Source: an uncultured beta proteobacterium
GTDB lineage: Bacteria > Pseudomonadota > Gammaproteobacteria > Burkholderiales > Rhodocyclaceae
Assembly (NCBI GenBank): GCA_903886975.1
Contig: CAISOB010000074.1
Location: 1-64,000 of the forward strand
Direction: 5' to 3'
DNA length: 64,000 nucleotides
Part shown: positions 1 to 10,093 of the stretch, in pieces
Layout: each line of letters begins with the position of its first letter
Position numbering within the stretch: the stretch's first letter is position 1
Position numbers and translations under genes: made by a program
Notes under the pieces: generated by a model
Database searches by the model: none
Told to the model about the DNA's origin: nothing
Seen by the model: the letters and a program-made list of their open reading frames with translations, nothing else

Positions 1-11
1 AATGGTTACTA

Positions 12-1301
12 CTACTTTGGAATAAGCAAGCCGTCTCTATATTCAAACTGCGGCAGCGCATTGGTAATCATTTTCGCTTCGCTTGTATGGTAGTAAGTTT
101 TTTCAATCTGCGCCGTGCTTGTGCCGCACGTCTCTGCTACTTGTGTAGGCGTTGCGCCTCTGTTTATTCTGTCCGTAATAAAGTAATGCCTAAAGCTGTA
201 TGGTACTAAGTCACGTGTATCTGTATCCTTCACTTCAGCCAACTCTACTATTTTGTCAAAGTGATAGCCAATAGCACGAGGCGTTAGCATAGAAGTTCCG
301 TTTGCGCTAAAAATCAACGTGTCGCCAAACGCTTTTGCTTTTTTATTTTCTTTGTTTGCTTTGACATAACGCGGCTGTAGCAACTTAAACAGCTCGTCAA
401 AATATTCCCAATCTTTAACAACAAAATGTCTTGTTTTTCTAACCTTCGTTGTTTCTGCCCGCACCGTTATTTTGACTAAGCTATACGTATCTTCAGCAGC
501 TTGTCCTTTTACATTCTTTTCAAGCCATTTAATGTCACTCCATTTCAGCTGTAACTGCTCGCCTCTGCGCAGCCCAGTAATAATGGATATGAGTAAGTAG
601 TAGCCCGTTATTACCTTTGCTAAGTTACCTTCTTCTTTTATGTTTTTCTTTGCGTCAGTAATGTATTTTTCAAGCTCAGTTTTTATTCTTACTATTTCTT
701 CGTCTTCAAACGTGCTACGTCGTAATGCTTCGTCACCTCTGTCAATGCGCTTTAATGGCTTAAAGTCAAAGCCGTCAATGTATGTCTCATTCCGCTTATA
801 CAACCAAGTAATCATTGCGTTGATAGAGCTTTGTTCATTTGCTACCGTTGTTTGACTGACGTTGATTTTCTTTTTTGTTTTAGTGCGCGAATGTAGATAG
901 TTTTCACAATCTGTGCGTTCTAGTTCTTTTAGCTTTGTATCTCGCCCAATAAACTCCAGCCAATGTTCTAAGTGCGTTTTAATCGTGCCGTAGCGTCCTT
1001 TAACAATATACTCAGCTTCAACGTCTAACGCACGTTGCTTCAAATATTCCTCAACACCTTGCTTTGTTGTTTTAGAAAAATAAGTTTTACCCGCTAACTG
1101 CTGCGCCATTAGCTCGTGATAATACTTTTTTGCTTTATCTATTGCTGTATCTCTATTGCGTGTGCGTAGGCTAAAACGTGCGTATTTCTTTTCCTTGCCT
1201 AACCACATACGCATTTGCCAATACTCGCCGCGTTTATACACAACAGCTTCGTCGTATATCTCTATCTCATCAGCATTAAACGTTTGTTTTTTTAACGGCA
1301 T
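12..1301 (-). CDS. Tyrosine recombinase (phage/genomic-island integrase)
   Basis: A 429-residue site-specific recombinase of the tyrosine (phage integrase) family. It would catalyse integration and excision of the element whose edge lies here. An N-terminal SAM-like core-binding region (about 80-190) is followed by the catalytic domain: box I arginine in TGLRRGE (R245), box II in PYSFRHYF (R371), and the likely nucleophile in TYYHTS (Y403). The usual HxxR histidine is a tyrosine here and the usual GH box reads CGTS, a variant I recall from other proteobacterial integrases. The gene is visibly AT-rich (roughly 40-45% GC by eye) against about 60% in its neighbours, so it is foreign. It is transcribed in the same direction as guaA and sits just past guaA's stop codon, the classic place for a guaA-targeting element. 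The rest of the element lies left of the window. ATG start; no clear ribosome binding site. Confidence 0.93.
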   Translation of the reverse strand: MPLKKQTFNADEIEIYDEAVVYKRGEYWQMRMWLGKEKKYARFSLRTRNRDTAIDKAKKYYHELMAQQLAGKTYFSKTTKQGVEEYLKQRALDVEAEYIVKGRYGTIKTHLEHWLEFIGRDTKLKELERTDCENYLHSRTKTKKKINVSQTTVANEQSSINAMITWLYKRNETYIDGFDFKPLKRIDRGDEALRRSTFEDEEIVRIKTELEKYITDAKKNIKEEGNLAKVITGYYLLISIITGLRRGEQLQLKWSDIKWLEKNVKGQAAEDTYSLVKITVRAETTKVRKTRHFVVKDWEYFDELFKLLQPRYVKANKENKKAKAFGDTLIFSANGTSMLTPRAIGYHFDKIVELAEVKDTDTRDLVPYSFRHYFITDRINRGATPTQVAETCGTSTAQIEKTYYHTSEAKMITNALPQFEYRDGLLIPK

Positions 1302-1359
1302 ATTTGGTTTGGGTTACTACGTTTTTGAACGGCTACAGCGTTGTGTAGCTTTACGTGTA

Positions 1360-1388
1360 ACTTTAATGCCAACGCCCAACTAAATCAA
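1360..1388 (-). promoter_or_regulatory. Possible integrase promoter
   Basis: On the minus strand TTGATT (1383-1388) is followed after 17 bases by TAAAGT (1360-1365), a reasonable sigma-70 arrangement about 60 bases before the integrase ATG. The -35 element lies inside the 15-base direct repeat and the 11-base inverted repeat, so a protein binding there could control it. This is pattern matching only. Confidence 0.35.
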
Positions 1389-1403
1389 CAACTTAGTTGG
1401 GCG
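1373..1403. repeat. Perfect 11-base inverted repeat (9-base loop) upstream of the integrase
   Basis: CGCCCAACTAA (1373-1383) pairs exactly with TTAGTTGGGCG (1393-1403) around a 9-base loop. No T-tract follows on either strand, so it is a poor terminator. It overlaps one copy of the direct repeat and the proposed integrase promoter, which suggests an operator or an integrase/excisionase arm site. A second hairpin, GTTTTGT/ACAAAAC, lies at 1411-1430. Confidence 0.6.
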
Positions 1404-1450
1404 TGTGTCTGTTTTGTGTAACTACAAAACCTATATAAATCAACAACTTA
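1381..1450. repeat. Two 15-base direct repeats, candidate recombinase arm sites
   Basis: The sequence taaatcaacaactta occurs at 1381-1395 and again at 1436-1450, 55 bases apart, between the integrase gene and guaA. Directly repeated arm-type sites between int and the attachment core are typical of tyrosine-recombinase elements. The right copy overlaps a 10-base palindrome CTTACGTAAG (1447-1456) and ends 11 bases before the guaA stop codon. Confidence 0.6.
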
Positions 1451-1461
1451 CGTAAGAGTTT

Positions 1462-3027
1462 CTATTCCCACTCGATGGTCGCCGGCGGCTTCCCCGAAAT
1501 ATCGTAGACCACGCGGTTGATGCCGCGCACTTCATTGATGATCCGGTTCGACACCTTGCCGAGCAAGCTGTGCGGCAGCTCTGCCCATTGCGCGGTCATG
1601 AAATCCTGCGTCTGCACCGCGCGCAGGGCGACGACGTATTCATAGGTCCGGCCATCGCCCATCACGCCCACCGACTTGACCGGCAGGAAAACGGCAAAGG
1701 CCTGGCTGGTCTTGTCGTACCAGTCGGCAGCGCGCAGTTCGTCGATGAAGATGGCGTCGGCACGGCGCAACAGATCGGCAAATTCCGGTTTCACTTCACC
1801 GAGAATGCGCACACCCAGCCCCGGGCCAGGGAAGGGATGGCGATAGACCATATCGCGCGGCAGGCCAAGCGCGATGCCGAGTTCACGAACTTCGTCCTTG
1901 AACAGTTCGCGCAGCGGTTCGAGCAGATTGAGCTTGAGTGTCTCGGGCAAGCCGCCGACGTTGTGGTGGCTCTTGATCGTATGTGCCTTCTTGGTCTTGC
2001 TGCCGGCCGATTCGATGACGTCAGGATAGATCGTGCCCTGCGCCAGCCATTTGGCGTTGGCCAGTTTCCTCGATTCCGCCTGAAACACCTCGACGAACTC
2101 GCGCCCGATGATCTTGCGCTTGGCTTCGGGATCGGAAACTCCCTGCAAGTGCCGCAGGAACTGCTCGGCCGCGTCCACATGAATCACCTTGACGCCGAGG
2201 TTACTGGCGAAGGTCCGCATCACCTGCTCGGCCTCGTTGAGACGCAGCAGCCCGTTGTCGACGAAGACGCAGGTCAATTGCGCACCGATGGCGCGATGCA
2301 GCAGCGCAGCGACGACCGACGAATCGACACCGCCGGAGAGACCGAGAATCACTTCTTCCTTGCCAACCTGGGCGCGCACCTTGGCGACTGCCTCTTCGAC
2401 GTAATCGGGCATGTTCCAGTCGCGGCCGCAAGCGCAGATGTCGTGCACGAAATGGGCATAGATTTCCTTTCCCTTGATCGTGTGCGTGACTTCCGGGTGA
2501 AACTGGACGGCGTAGAAACCGCGCGTCTCATCGGCCATTGCGGCGATCGGGCAGGCGTCGTTGCTGGCGATTACCTTGAACCCCGGCGGTAACCCAGTGA
2601 CTTTGTCGCCATGACTCATCCAGACATCAAGCAGGCCATGCCCCTCGCTATTGGTTCTGTCCTGAATATTGCTGAACAGTCTGGAATGTCCGCGGGCACG
2701 GATTTCCGCATAGCCAAACTCGCGCTTGCCCGAACTCTCGACCTTGCCGCCAAGTTGCTGCGCCATGGTCTGCATTCCGTAGCACACGCCGAGCACCGGG
2801 ACACCGAGCTCGAACACTACCTGCGGCGCGCGCCATTCCTCGGCCTCATAGACCGAGTTCGGTCCACCTGACAGAATGATGCCTTGCGGATTGAAGGCGC
2901 GTATAAAATCCTCGCTCACGTCAAAAGGATGCAGTTCACAATAGACCTGCTGCTCGCGAACGCGGCGGGCAATGAGTTGCGCGACCTGCGAGCCGAAATC
3001 GAGGATCAGTATTTTTTGATGCGCCAT
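1462..3027 (-). CDS. guaA: GMP synthase (glutamine-hydrolysing)
   Basis: Converts XMP to GMP using ATP and glutamine, the last step of guanylate synthesis. The 521-residue protein has the class I glutamine amidotransferase domain first (LILDFGSQ; nucleophile C82 in [15 protein letters not shown] with the His-Glu pair), then the ATP pyrophosphatase domain with the P-loop [10 protein letters not shown] near residue 230, then the dimerisation domain ending in PPATIEWE. I chose the ATG before [11 protein letters not shown]; an upstream in-frame start would add 14 residues encoded by the terminator hairpin and is not credible. The 3' end is intact despite the adjoining integrated element, as expected when an island regenerates the gene end. 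It lies downstream of guaB but is separated from it by a terminator. Confidence 0.97.
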   Translation of the reverse strand: MAHQKILILDFGSQVAQLIARRVREQQVYCELHPFDVSEDFIRAFNPQGIILSGGPNSVYEAEEWRAPQVVFELGVPVLGVCYGMQTMAQQLGGKVESSGKREFGYAEIRARGHSRLFSNIQDRTNSEGHGLLDVWMSHGDKVTGLPPGFKVIASNDACPIAAMADETRGFYAVQFHPEVTHTIKGKEIYAHFVHDICACGRDWNMPDYVEEAVAKVRAQVGKEEVILGLSGGVDSSVVAALLHRAIGAQLTCVFVDNGLLRLNEAEQVMRTFASNLGVKVIHVDAAEQFLRHLQGVSDPEAKRKIIGREFVEVFQAESRKLANAKWLAQGTIYPDVIESAGSKTKKAHTIKSHHNVGGLPETLKLNLLEPLRELFKDEVRELGIALGLPRDMVYRHPFPGPGLGVRILGEVKPEFADLLRRADAIFIDELRAADWYDKTSQAFAVFLPVKSVGVMGDGRTYEYVVALRAVQTQDFMTAQWAELPHSLLGKVSNRIINEVRGINRVVYDISGKPPATIEWE

Positions 3028-3043
3028 TTGCCAGCCTTGAATG

Positions 3044-3066
3044 AAAAAGGGCGGCCAAAGCCGCCC
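3044..3066 (-). terminator. Intrinsic terminator between guaB and guaA
   Basis: On the minus strand GGGCGGC, a 4-base loop and GCCGCCC form a perfect 7-bp G/C stem (3049-3066) followed at once by five T residues (3044-3048). It starts 13 bases after the guaB stop codon and its T-tract ends 16 bases before the guaA ATG. It would stop guaB transcripts before guaA, fully or in part, so the usual guaBA operon may be attenuated here. Confidence 0.8.
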
Positions 3067-3079
3067 CAAACCAAAACGA

Positions 3080-4543
<1,464 letters not shown>

Positions 4544-4544
4544 C

Positions 4545-4574
4545 TATAATCCGAGGTCACAAAAAGCTATTATA
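4545..4574. promoter_or_regulatory. Divergent -10 elements between guaB and the DUF4124 gene
   Basis: TATAAT at 4545-4550 reads towards the plus-strand DUF4124 gene. A second TATAAT at 4569-4574 on the minus strand reads towards guaB. Both are exact -10 hexamers in the only gap between the two divergent genes, so back-to-back promoters are likely. Convincing -35 boxes were not found. Confidence 0.5.
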
Positions 4575-4602
4575 CAGTATGCGTTGGAAAGACTGGACGA
4601 CC

Positions 4603-5055
4603 ATGAAACCCTTTGCCCTACTCATTGCTACCCTACTCACCACCCTCGCCGCAACGACCTTGCATGCCCAGGTCTACGAGTGGAAAGATGAAAACGGCAA
4701 GACGATTTACTCGGACCAGGCCCCGGTCGGCAACGTACGCGACTTGCGAAAGATTGACTCAGGATCAAGCTCCGCCAGCAGTCCGGCGCAAAAGAGCACT
4801 GCGGATCGCGAGATGGAGTTCCGCAAACGCCAGAAGGAAGCGCAGGAGAACGCAGAGAAGGCCGGCAAAGAGCAATCGGCGTCAGCGACAAAGGGAGAAA
4901 ATTGCGCCAACGCCCGCCGGCAACTGCAAGCGCTTGAGTCGGGCGAACGCATCGCGATGCGCGATGACAAGGGTGAACGCTATTTCATGGATGACGCGCA
5001 GCGAAGCCAGGAGATCGCGAAGATGCGCCAGGCGGCGCAATCCTACTGCAACTAA
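4603..5055 (+). CDS. DUF4124 domain secreted protein
   Basis: A 150-residue exported protein of unknown function. It has a typical signal peptide (MKPFALLIATLL followed by AATTLHA) with probable cleavage before QVYEWKDE. The DUF4124 module comes next (VYEWKDENGKTIYSDQAP), then a charged, probably coiled-coil stretch rich in Lys, Glu and Gln. DUF4124 is common in gamma- and betaproteobacteria. I chose the ATG at 4603 because it begins the signal peptide; an in-frame ATG at 4579 would add eight residues. It is convergent with rnfH, with 16 bases between the stops. Confidence 0.85.
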   Translation: MKPFALLIATLLTTLAATTLHAQVYEWKDENGKTIYSDQAPVGNVRDLRKIDSGSSSASSPAQKSTADREMEFRKRQKEAQENAEKAGKEQSASATKGENCANARRQLQALESGERIAMRDDKGERYFMDDAQRSQEIAKMRQAAQSYCN

Positions 5056-5071
5056 AGCGCGGAATATCTTC

Positions 5072-5392
5072 TTACTCGCCCTCAGTCTCGCCCGCGCCCT
5101 TCTTCATCATCTTGCCTTGCGCGGCCCTTTGCTTGCGCACTTCCTTGGGGTCGGCGAGCAAGGGACGATAGATTTCGACGCGATCGCGATCACGCAAGGG
5201 CATCTCCGGCTTGGCCAGTTTGGCGAAGACCCCGAGTTTGTTTTTCGCCAGATCGATTTCGGGATATTTCTGCAATACGCCGCAAGCGTCAATGGCCTGG
5301 CGAACCGTGGAACCAAGCGGCAACTTGACGCAAAAGATTTCCTGTTTCGCGGGCAGCGGGTATACCACTTCGATGCTGATAATTTCAGGCAT
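5072..5392 (-). CDS. rnfH: RnfH family protein
   Basis: A 106-residue RnfH/UPF0125 protein with a ubiquitin-like beta-grasp fold. It starts [14 protein letters not shown] and carries the conserved segment around LGVFAKLAKPEMPLRDRDRVEIYRPL. Its biochemical role is not firmly known; it is named for its link to rnf gene clusters. It overlaps the end of ratA by 8 bases, so the two are co-transcribed and probably translationally coupled. The start was set at the ATG opening the conserved domain, since upstream in-frame sequence only mirrors ratA. Confidence 0.9.
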   Translation of the reverse strand: MPEIISIEVVYPLPAKQEIFCVKLPLGSTVRQAIDACGVLQKYPEIDLAKNKLGVFAKLAKPEMPLRDRDRVEIYRPLLADPKEVRKQRAAQGKMMKKGAGETEGE

Positions 5393-5828
5393 TTGGCACT
5401 CCATAAACGTCGTCGGCACGCCTGACGAAGGCTTCGACGAAAGTATCGGCGATGCGACTGAAGACCGGACCGATGACCTTTTCAAACAGCTTGCTCGAGA
5501 ATTCGTAGGAAAGCTCAAATTCAACCTTGCAGGCCTTGTCCGCGAGCGGCTTGAAAAGCCAGTGTCCTTCAAGCCGGCGAAACGGGCCATCGAGCAGCCT
5601 GATGCGCATGCTGAATGGGAATTCCTTGATGTTCTCGGTCGTGAAATGCGACTCGACGCTCAAATAGTGGATGTAGAGCGTCGCCACCGTCTTGGTTTCG
5701 TCGCGCAAGGCGACGCTGGTCCGGCTGCACCAGGGCAGAAATTGGGGATAGCTCTCGACGTCGTCAACGAGTTTGAACATCTGCTCCGCCGAGCGTGCGA
5801 TCAGCACCGATTTCTCGACTCTGGCCAT
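5385..5828 (-). CDS. ratA: RatA-type START-domain protein (COQ10-like)
   Basis: A 147-residue polyketide cyclase/START protein of the RatA/Coq10 family. It opens with [33 protein letters not shown], shown here only to mark the diagnostic VxxYPxFLPWC stretch at about 24-35. In E. coli the homologue was described as inhibiting 70S ribosome assembly; in mitochondria the family binds ubiquinone, so the true role here is open. The ratA-rnfH pair next to a divergent smpB is a conserved arrangement in gamma- and betaproteobacteria. Confidence 0.9.
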   Translation of the reverse strand: MARVEKSVLIARSAEQMFKLVDDVESYPQFLPWCSRTSVALRDETKTVATLYIHYLSVESHFTTENIKEFPFSMRIRLLDGPFRRLEGHWLFKPLADKACKVEFELSYEFSSKLFEKVIGPVFSRIADTFVEAFVRRADDVYGVPNA

Positions 5829-5830
5829 CT

Positions 5831-5859
5831 TTAGCCGCGCTTTGCGTATCCTGTAGAAT
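5831..5859 (+). promoter_or_regulatory. Probable smpB promoter
   Basis: TTAGCC (5831-5836) and TAGAAT (5854-5859) are separated by exactly 17 bases in the gap between divergent ratA and smpB. The -10 matches the consensus at five of six positions, the -35 at three. The start would fall near 5866, leaving a leader of about 37 bases. Confidence 0.45.
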
Positions 5860-5902
5860 CTGTCATTTTAGCATCTCGCACCTTAACTCTGAGAGCCGCA
5901 CG

Positions 5903-6349
5903 ATGAGCATCATCGCCAACAAGAAAGCCTTTCACGACTATTTCATCGAGGAAAAATTCGAGGCCGGCATTTCGCTGCAGGGCTGGGAGGTCAAGGCGAT
6001 ACGGGCCGGACGAGCGAACATCAAGGAATCGTACGTCGTGGTGCGCAGCGGCGAAGTCTTTGTTTTCGGCATGCATATCACGCCGCTGCCCGAGGCCTCG
6101 ACCCATGTCACGCCCGATCCGATCCGCACGCGCAAACTGCTGCTGCACGCCAATCAGATCAGCAAGTTGATCGGCCAGGTCGAACGGGCCGGCTACACGC
6201 TGCTGCCGCTCGATCTGCACTTTCAGCGCGCCCGCATCAAACTCGAAATCGGTCTGGCCAAGGGCAAGAAGTTGCACGACAAACGCGAGGCGGAAAAGGA
6301 GCGCGACTGGGACCGCGAAAAAGCCCGCATCATGCGCGTCAAGGCCTAG
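5903..6349 (+). CDS. smpB: SsrA-binding protein
   Basis: SmpB binds the tRNA-like domain of tmRNA and brings it to stalled ribosomes for trans-translation. At 148 residues it has the usual size. Conserved parts are the oligonucleotide-binding barrel ([18 protein letters not shown] and [12 protein letters not shown]), the LLLHANQI segment and the basic tail ([13 protein letters not shown], ending [15 protein letters not shown]). The tmRNA gene is not in the window. The 3' end overlaps the end of the convergent methyltransferase gene by 11 bases. The start is the ATG opening the family's MSIIANKKA. Confidence 0.97.
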   Translation: MSIIANKKAFHDYFIEEKFEAGISLQGWEVKAIRAGRANIKESYVVVRSGEVFVFGMHITPLPEASTHVTPDPIRTRKLLLHANQISKLIGQVERAGYTLLPLDLHFQRARIKLEIGLAKGKKLHDKREAEKERDWDREKARIMRVKA

Positions 6350-7124
6350 ATCGCTGACGTACGGTCTCGAACAGGCAGACCGCCGCGGCCGCGGCGACGT
6401 TGAGCGATTCGGTCGCTCCGGGCATGGGAATGCGGACGCCGAGCGAAATCCATGCGGCCACGTCCGGCCGAACCCCCTGCCCTTCGCTGCCGAATACCCA
6501 GGCCACCGCTCCTTTAAGGTCCAGCGAATAGAGCGAAGCGGGCGCATCGAGCGCAGTCAGGACGGCCTGGCCGCGATAGCTGGCAAGGAAAGCGGGCAGA
6601 TCGCAGCTTTCGTGGATATCGAGCTGAAAGTGCGCTCCCATGGCCGCGCGCAGCGCTTTCGGAGACCACGGCTGCGCGCAATCGCCAGACAGCAGAATCT
6701 GGCGAAAACCGGCCGCTGCCGCGCTGCGCAGGATGGAGCCGAGGTTGCCGGCATCCTGAATGCCGTCGAGCAAGATGCTGTCGATCGCCAGATCAGGCCC
6801 GCGCGGGCAGCGCGGTGGCATGACCACGGCCATGATGCCGCTCGGCGTCTCGACCAATGCCAACTCAGCGAACAGTGCATCGGCGACGATGGTGATCGAC
6901 TCCCCGGCCTTGCCGCTCTCAAGATAGCGGGCAATTTCCGGCCGCTGTGTGCCGCTCACGCTGACCACCACTTCCTCGGGCATGCCGACATGCTGCCCAT
7001 AAGCTTCAATCAGATGCATGCCGTCGAGCCAGGCGAGGCCTGTCTTCCTGCGTTCACGGCCACTCCGCGCAAGCTTCTTCAAAGCCTTGAAATGCGGGTT
7101 GTCGCGCGAGGCGATATGTTTCAT
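6339..7124 (-). CDS. TrmH/SpoU family RNA 2'-O-methyltransferase
   Basis: A 261-residue SpoU-type (SPOUT) methyltransferase, probably acting on the ribose of rRNA or tRNA. The N-terminal substrate-binding domain is followed by the knotted catalytic domain with motif 1 ([18 protein letters not shown]), motif 2 ([11 protein letters not shown]) and motif 3 ([22 protein letters not shown]). Orthologues in this position are annotated only as RNA methyltransferases, so no target is claimed. The ATG overlaps the rnhB stop as ATGA, so translation is coupled. It is the last gene of the long cluster that starts at rpsB. Confidence 0.9.
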   Translation of the reverse strand: MKHIASRDNPHFKALKKLARSGRERRKTGLAWLDGMHLIEAYGQHVGMPEEVVVSVSGTQRPEIARYLESGKAGESITIVADALFAELALVETPSGIMAVVMPPRCPRGPDLAIDSILLDGIQDAGNLGSILRSAAAAGFRQILLSGDCAQPWSPKALRAAMGAHFQLDIHESCDLPAFLASYRGQAVLTALDAPASLYSLDLKGAVAWVFGSEGQGVRPDVAAWISLGVRIPMPGATESLNVAAAAAVCLFETVRQRSRP

Positions 7125-7708
7125 GCGCGGATCAACAATGCGACCGGCGCATAGCTGCGCCGATGCACCACACTCACGCCATATTCCTGCAGGGCTCTCA
7201 GATGCTGGGGCGTGCCATAACCCATATGCTGATTGAACCCGTACATCGGATAGGCCGCGTGCAGCACCTGCATACCGGCGTCGCGGACGGTCTTGGCAAT
7301 GATCGAAGAGGCCGCAATGCAAGCGACCTTGCCGTCGCCGCCGATGATCGCCTTTGCCGGGCACGCGAGTCTTGGGCAGTGGTTGCCATCGATCAGGGCC
7401 CGGCTGGGTACAATGTGCAGCGCCTCGACCGCACGCTGCATGGCCAGCAGGCTGGCCTGCAGGATATTGATCCGATCGATTTCCTCGACGCTCGCCTCGC
7501 CAACCGCCCAGGCGACCGCCTTGAGGCGTATTTGGATGGCCAGTTCTTCGCGCCGCTTGGCCGAAAGTTTCTTCGAATCATCGAGGCCGGCTATCACTTG
7601 CTGCGTGTCGAGAATCACCGCCGCCGCGACGACCGGCCCGGCCAGCGGTCCCCGGCCGGCTTCATCGACGCCGCAAACCAGACCGTCAAAGTGCAGCAGC
7701 GAGGGCAT
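7121..7708 (-). CDS. rnhB: Ribonuclease HII
   Basis: Cleaves RNA in RNA-DNA hybrids and removes single ribonucleotides from DNA. The 195-residue protein carries the type 2 signature [19 protein letters not shown] with catalytic Asp-Glu, the conserved [13 protein letters not shown], a further acidic residue in RALIDGNH and the [16 protein letters not shown] segment. The start is the ATG opening MPSLLHFDG. It overlaps lpxB by 23 bases upstream and the methyltransferase by 4 bases downstream. The lpxB-rnhB order is common in proteobacteria. Confidence 0.96.
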   Translation of the reverse strand: MPSLLHFDGLVCGVDEAGRGPLAGPVVAAAVILDTQQVIAGLDDSKKLSAKRREELAIQIRLKAVAWAVGEASVEEIDRINILQASLLAMQRAVEALHIVPSRALIDGNHCPRLACPAKAIIGGDGKVACIAASSIIAKTVRDAGMQVLHAAYPMYGFNQHMGYGTPQHLRALQEYGVSVVHRRSYAPVALLIRA

Positions 7709-8870
7709 GGTTGCGCACCGTGACCGGCAGGCAATCGAGAATCGCCGCCGCAGACTTTTCCGCCGCGTTCTGCTTGAGTTGCTGGTGAATGATGCGAAAA
7801 GCATCACTGATACGCGCGCAGGTCGCCTTGTCGGCATAGAAATTGAGAGTGGCCTGGGCAAGATTTTCCGGCGTCGCGTCGTCCTGAATGAATTCCGGAA
7901 CGACGAACTTTCCGGCCAGAATGTTGGGCAGCCCGACATAAGGCAGATAGCCCATGCGCCGCATCAGGCGGTGGGTCAACGGCGCCATCTTGTAGACGAT
8001 GGCCATCGGTCGCTTGAGCAGCGCCGCTTCGAGCGTTGCTGTGCCGCTGGCGACGAGTACCGCGTCGGCGGCCATCATGGCTTCATGGGCGTGACCGAAC
8101 AAAAGGCGTATCGGCAAGTCACTCGCATTGCAGCGGTAGAGTGCCGTTTCAAACAACAGGCGGGTCTCGCGCGTGGCTAGCGGAACGAGAAAAAGCGCCT
8201 GCGGCAATTCTTTGTGGATTTCGCGCGCCGTCGCGATAAAGGTATCGGCCATATAGTGCAGTTCGGATTGCCGACTGCCCGGAAGCAATGCGAAAACCGG
8301 CTGCTGCCTGGGCAGTCCGAAAAGTTCACGCGCGCCGTCGCGTCCGTCATCCAGCGGCAACATGTCGGCCAGCGGATGGCCGACGTAGCTGACCGGGATG
8401 CCCTGCGTCTCGTAGAGCGTCGGCTCGAACGGAAAGAGCGCGAGGACGCGCGACACCGCGGCGCCGATCTTGTGAATGCGATTTCCCCGCCATGCCCAAA
8501 TCGATGGGCTGACGTAATGAATGCTGGGTATGCCGCGCAACTTGAGCGCTTTCTCCAGCGTCAGATTGAAGTCGGGCGCATCGACGCCGATGAAAACGTC
8601 CGGAGGATCGGCCAGCAGGCGCCGTTTCAGGTCGTCGCGGATCGCCGAGATCTCGCGATAATGCCGGAGCACTTCGATGTATCCGCGCACCGCAAGTTTC
8701 TCGAGCGGGTGCCAGGCGTCGAATCCCTGCCCCGCCATTTTCGGGCCGCCTATCCCGTAGAAGGTCGCGTTGGGCAGCTTGGCTTTAAGCGCCTGAATCA
8801 GGTGGCTGGCCAGCAAATCGCCTGAAGCCTCGCCGGCCACCATGGCGATACGCACAGGCCCGTCGGTCAT
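7686..8870 (-). CDS. lpxB: Lipid A disaccharide synthase
   Basis: Joins UDP-diacylglucosamine and lipid X to form the lipid A disaccharide at the inner face of the inner membrane. The 394-residue GT19 protein opens with [19 protein letters not shown] and contains the family segments [44 protein letters not shown] and LLPGSRQSE, the nucleotide-sugar binding area being in the C-terminal half. Its ATG overlaps the lpxA stop as ATGA. With lpxD, fabZ and lpxA it forms the usual lipid A block. Confidence 0.97.
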   Translation of the reverse strand: MTDGPVRIAMVAGEASGDLLASHLIQALKAKLPNATFYGIGGPKMAGQGFDAWHPLEKLAVRGYIEVLRHYREISAIRDDLKRRLLADPPDVFIGVDAPDFNLTLEKALKLRGIPSIHYVSPSIWAWRGNRIHKIGAAVSRVLALFPFEPTLYETQGIPVSYVGHPLADMLPLDDGRDGARELFGLPRQQPVFALLPGSRQSELHYMADTFIATAREIHKELPQALFLVPLATRETRLLFETALYRCNASDLPIRLLFGHAHEAMMAADAVLVASGTATLEAALLKRPMAIVYKMAPLTHRLMRRMGYLPYVGLPNILAGKFVVPEFIQDDATPENLAQATLNFYADKATCARISDAFRIIHQQLKQNAAEKSAAAILDCLPVTVRNHALAAAL

Positions 8871-9637
8871 CGGATGATGCCGCGTTTGGATACCGCAAGG
8901 AAATCGAGAATCGGCTGGACTTCGGGATGTTCCTTGACCTCTTCCTCGAGCTTGGCGCGCGCCTCTTCGAGCATCAGCCCGGACTTGTAGAGCGTGCGAT
9001 AGGCGCGCTTCAGCACCATCAGCGCCTCGGCCGAGAAACCGCGGCGCTTCAGCCCTTCGGCATTGATGCCGAAGGGCGTCGCGGTGTTGCCGGCAGCCAT
9101 CACAAAAGGCGGAATGTCCTGCAGCACAACGGTTCCAACCGCAGTCATGGTATGCGCGCCGACGCGACAGAACTGATGCACGCCGGTATAGCCGCCGAGG
9201 ATTGCCCAGTCATCGATATGCACATGCCCTGCCAGCTGCGCATTGTTGGCGAAGGTGGTGCGGTTGCCGACCTGGCAATCGTGCGCGATGTGCACATAGG
9301 CCATGATCCAGTTGTCATCACCGACGCGGGTTACCCCGGCATCCTGGGCGGTACCCAGGTTGAAGGTGCAATACTCGCGAATGGTGTTGCGGTCGCCGAT
9401 TTCGAGGCGCGTCGGCTCGCCCGCATATTTCTTGTCTTGCGGCACTTCCCCGATCGAGCAGAACTGATAAATCCGATTATCGCAGCCGATCCGCGTGCGT
9501 CCGGTGACGATGACATGCGCCGCGATGGTCGTGTTGTCGCCGATCTCGACGTGCTCGCCGATGATCGAATAGGGGCCGACCGAAACGCCGGCGCCGAGTT
9601 TGGCCGCCGGGTGAATGATGGCGCTGGGGTGGATCAT
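8867..9637 (-). CDS. lpxA: UDP-N-acetylglucosamine acyltransferase
   Basis: Transfers 3-hydroxyacyl chains from ACP to UDP-GlcNAc, the first lipid A step. The 256-residue chain is built of hexapeptide repeats forming a left-handed beta-helix, followed by a helical C-terminal domain (EGLKRRGFSAEALMVLKRAYR). Family marks include YQFCSIGEVPQDKKYAGEPT and AHIAHDCQVGN with the catalytic histidine. I set the start at MIHPSAIIHP by homology. An in-frame ATG at 9661, overlapping fabZ by 11 bases, would add eight residues and cannot be excluded; neither has a strong ribosome binding site. Confidence 0.95.
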   Translation of the reverse strand: MIHPSAIIHPAAKLGAGVSVGPYSIIGEHVEIGDNTTIAAHVIVTGRTRIGCDNRIYQFCSIGEVPQDKKYAGEPTRLEIGDRNTIREYCTFNLGTAQDAGVTRVGDDNWIMAYVHIAHDCQVGNRTTFANNAQLAGHVHIDDWAILGGYTGVHQFCRVGAHTMTAVGTVVLQDIPPFVMAAGNTATPFGINAEGLKRRGFSAEALMVLKRAYRTLYKSGLMLEEARAKLEEEVKEHPEVQPILDFLAVSKRGIIR

Positions 9638-9650
9638 CGATTCGCTCACG

Positions 9651-10088
9651 TCAGACGACATCGCGTTTCGTGCACATCATCTCCGCTTCAGCGACGACAT
9701 GGCCGTCAACACGAGCCTCCGCCCCGTATTTCCAGATGCTGCGCATCTGCCGCAGAATGCTGACGTGCAAATGCAGTTGATCGCCCGGCGTCACTACTTT
9801 TTTGAAACGCGCATTGTCGATGCCAACAAAATAGAAAAGCGACTTGTCGTCGGGCTTGACGCCAAGGGTCTTGAACGAAAGGATGCCGGCGGCCTGCGCC
9901 AGCGCTTCCAGGATCAGCACGCCGGGCATCACTGGAACGCCCGGAAAATGGCCGACAAAGAATGGCTCGTTGATGGTCAGATTCTTGTAGGCATGAATGG
10001 ACTTCCCCGGTTCACACGATACCACGCGATCGACGAGCAGAAAGGGATAGCGATGCGGGAGGTGATCGAGAATGTCTCGAATATTCAT
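9651..10088 (-). CDS. fabZ: 3-hydroxyacyl-[ACP] dehydratase
   Basis: Dehydrates beta-hydroxyacyl-ACP in fatty acid elongation and competes with LpxA/LpxD for hydroxyacyl-ACP, which explains its place between them. The 145-residue hotdog protein has the catalytic histidine and glutamate segments [24 protein letters not shown] (only FVGHFPG and PGVLILEA matter) and the start [21 protein letters not shown]. The start follows the end of lpxD by 5 bases. Confidence 0.97.
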   Translation of the reverse strand: MNIRDILDHLPHRYPFLLVDRVVSCEPGKSIHAYKNLTINEPFFVGHFPGVPVMPGVLILEALAQAAGILSFKTLGVKPDDKSLFYFVGIDNARFKKVVTPGDQLHLHVSILRQMRSIWKYGAEARVDGHVVAEAEMMCTKRDVV

Positions 10089-10093
10089 TTTGT

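Larger units (their letters stand above)
1..1461. mobile_element. Right edge of a genomic island integrated at the guaA 3' end
   Basis: The AT-rich block containing the integrase ends abruptly at the last codon of guaA, where composition switches to the host average. The 3' end of guaA is a well-known integration hotspot for genomic islands carrying tyrosine recombinases. The last guaA bases (GAGTGGGAATAG on the minus strand, 1462-1473) are the expected core of the attachment site. Only this end is visible, so the size and cargo of the island cannot be judged. Confidence 0.75.

Noticed and set aside
1373..1403. Terminator for guaA
   Set aside because: The hairpin is perfect but has no T-tract on either strand, and it overlaps the integrase promoter and repeats.
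1570..2592. 340-codon open frame opposite guaA
   Set aside because: Shadow of guaA, with no start signal or homology.
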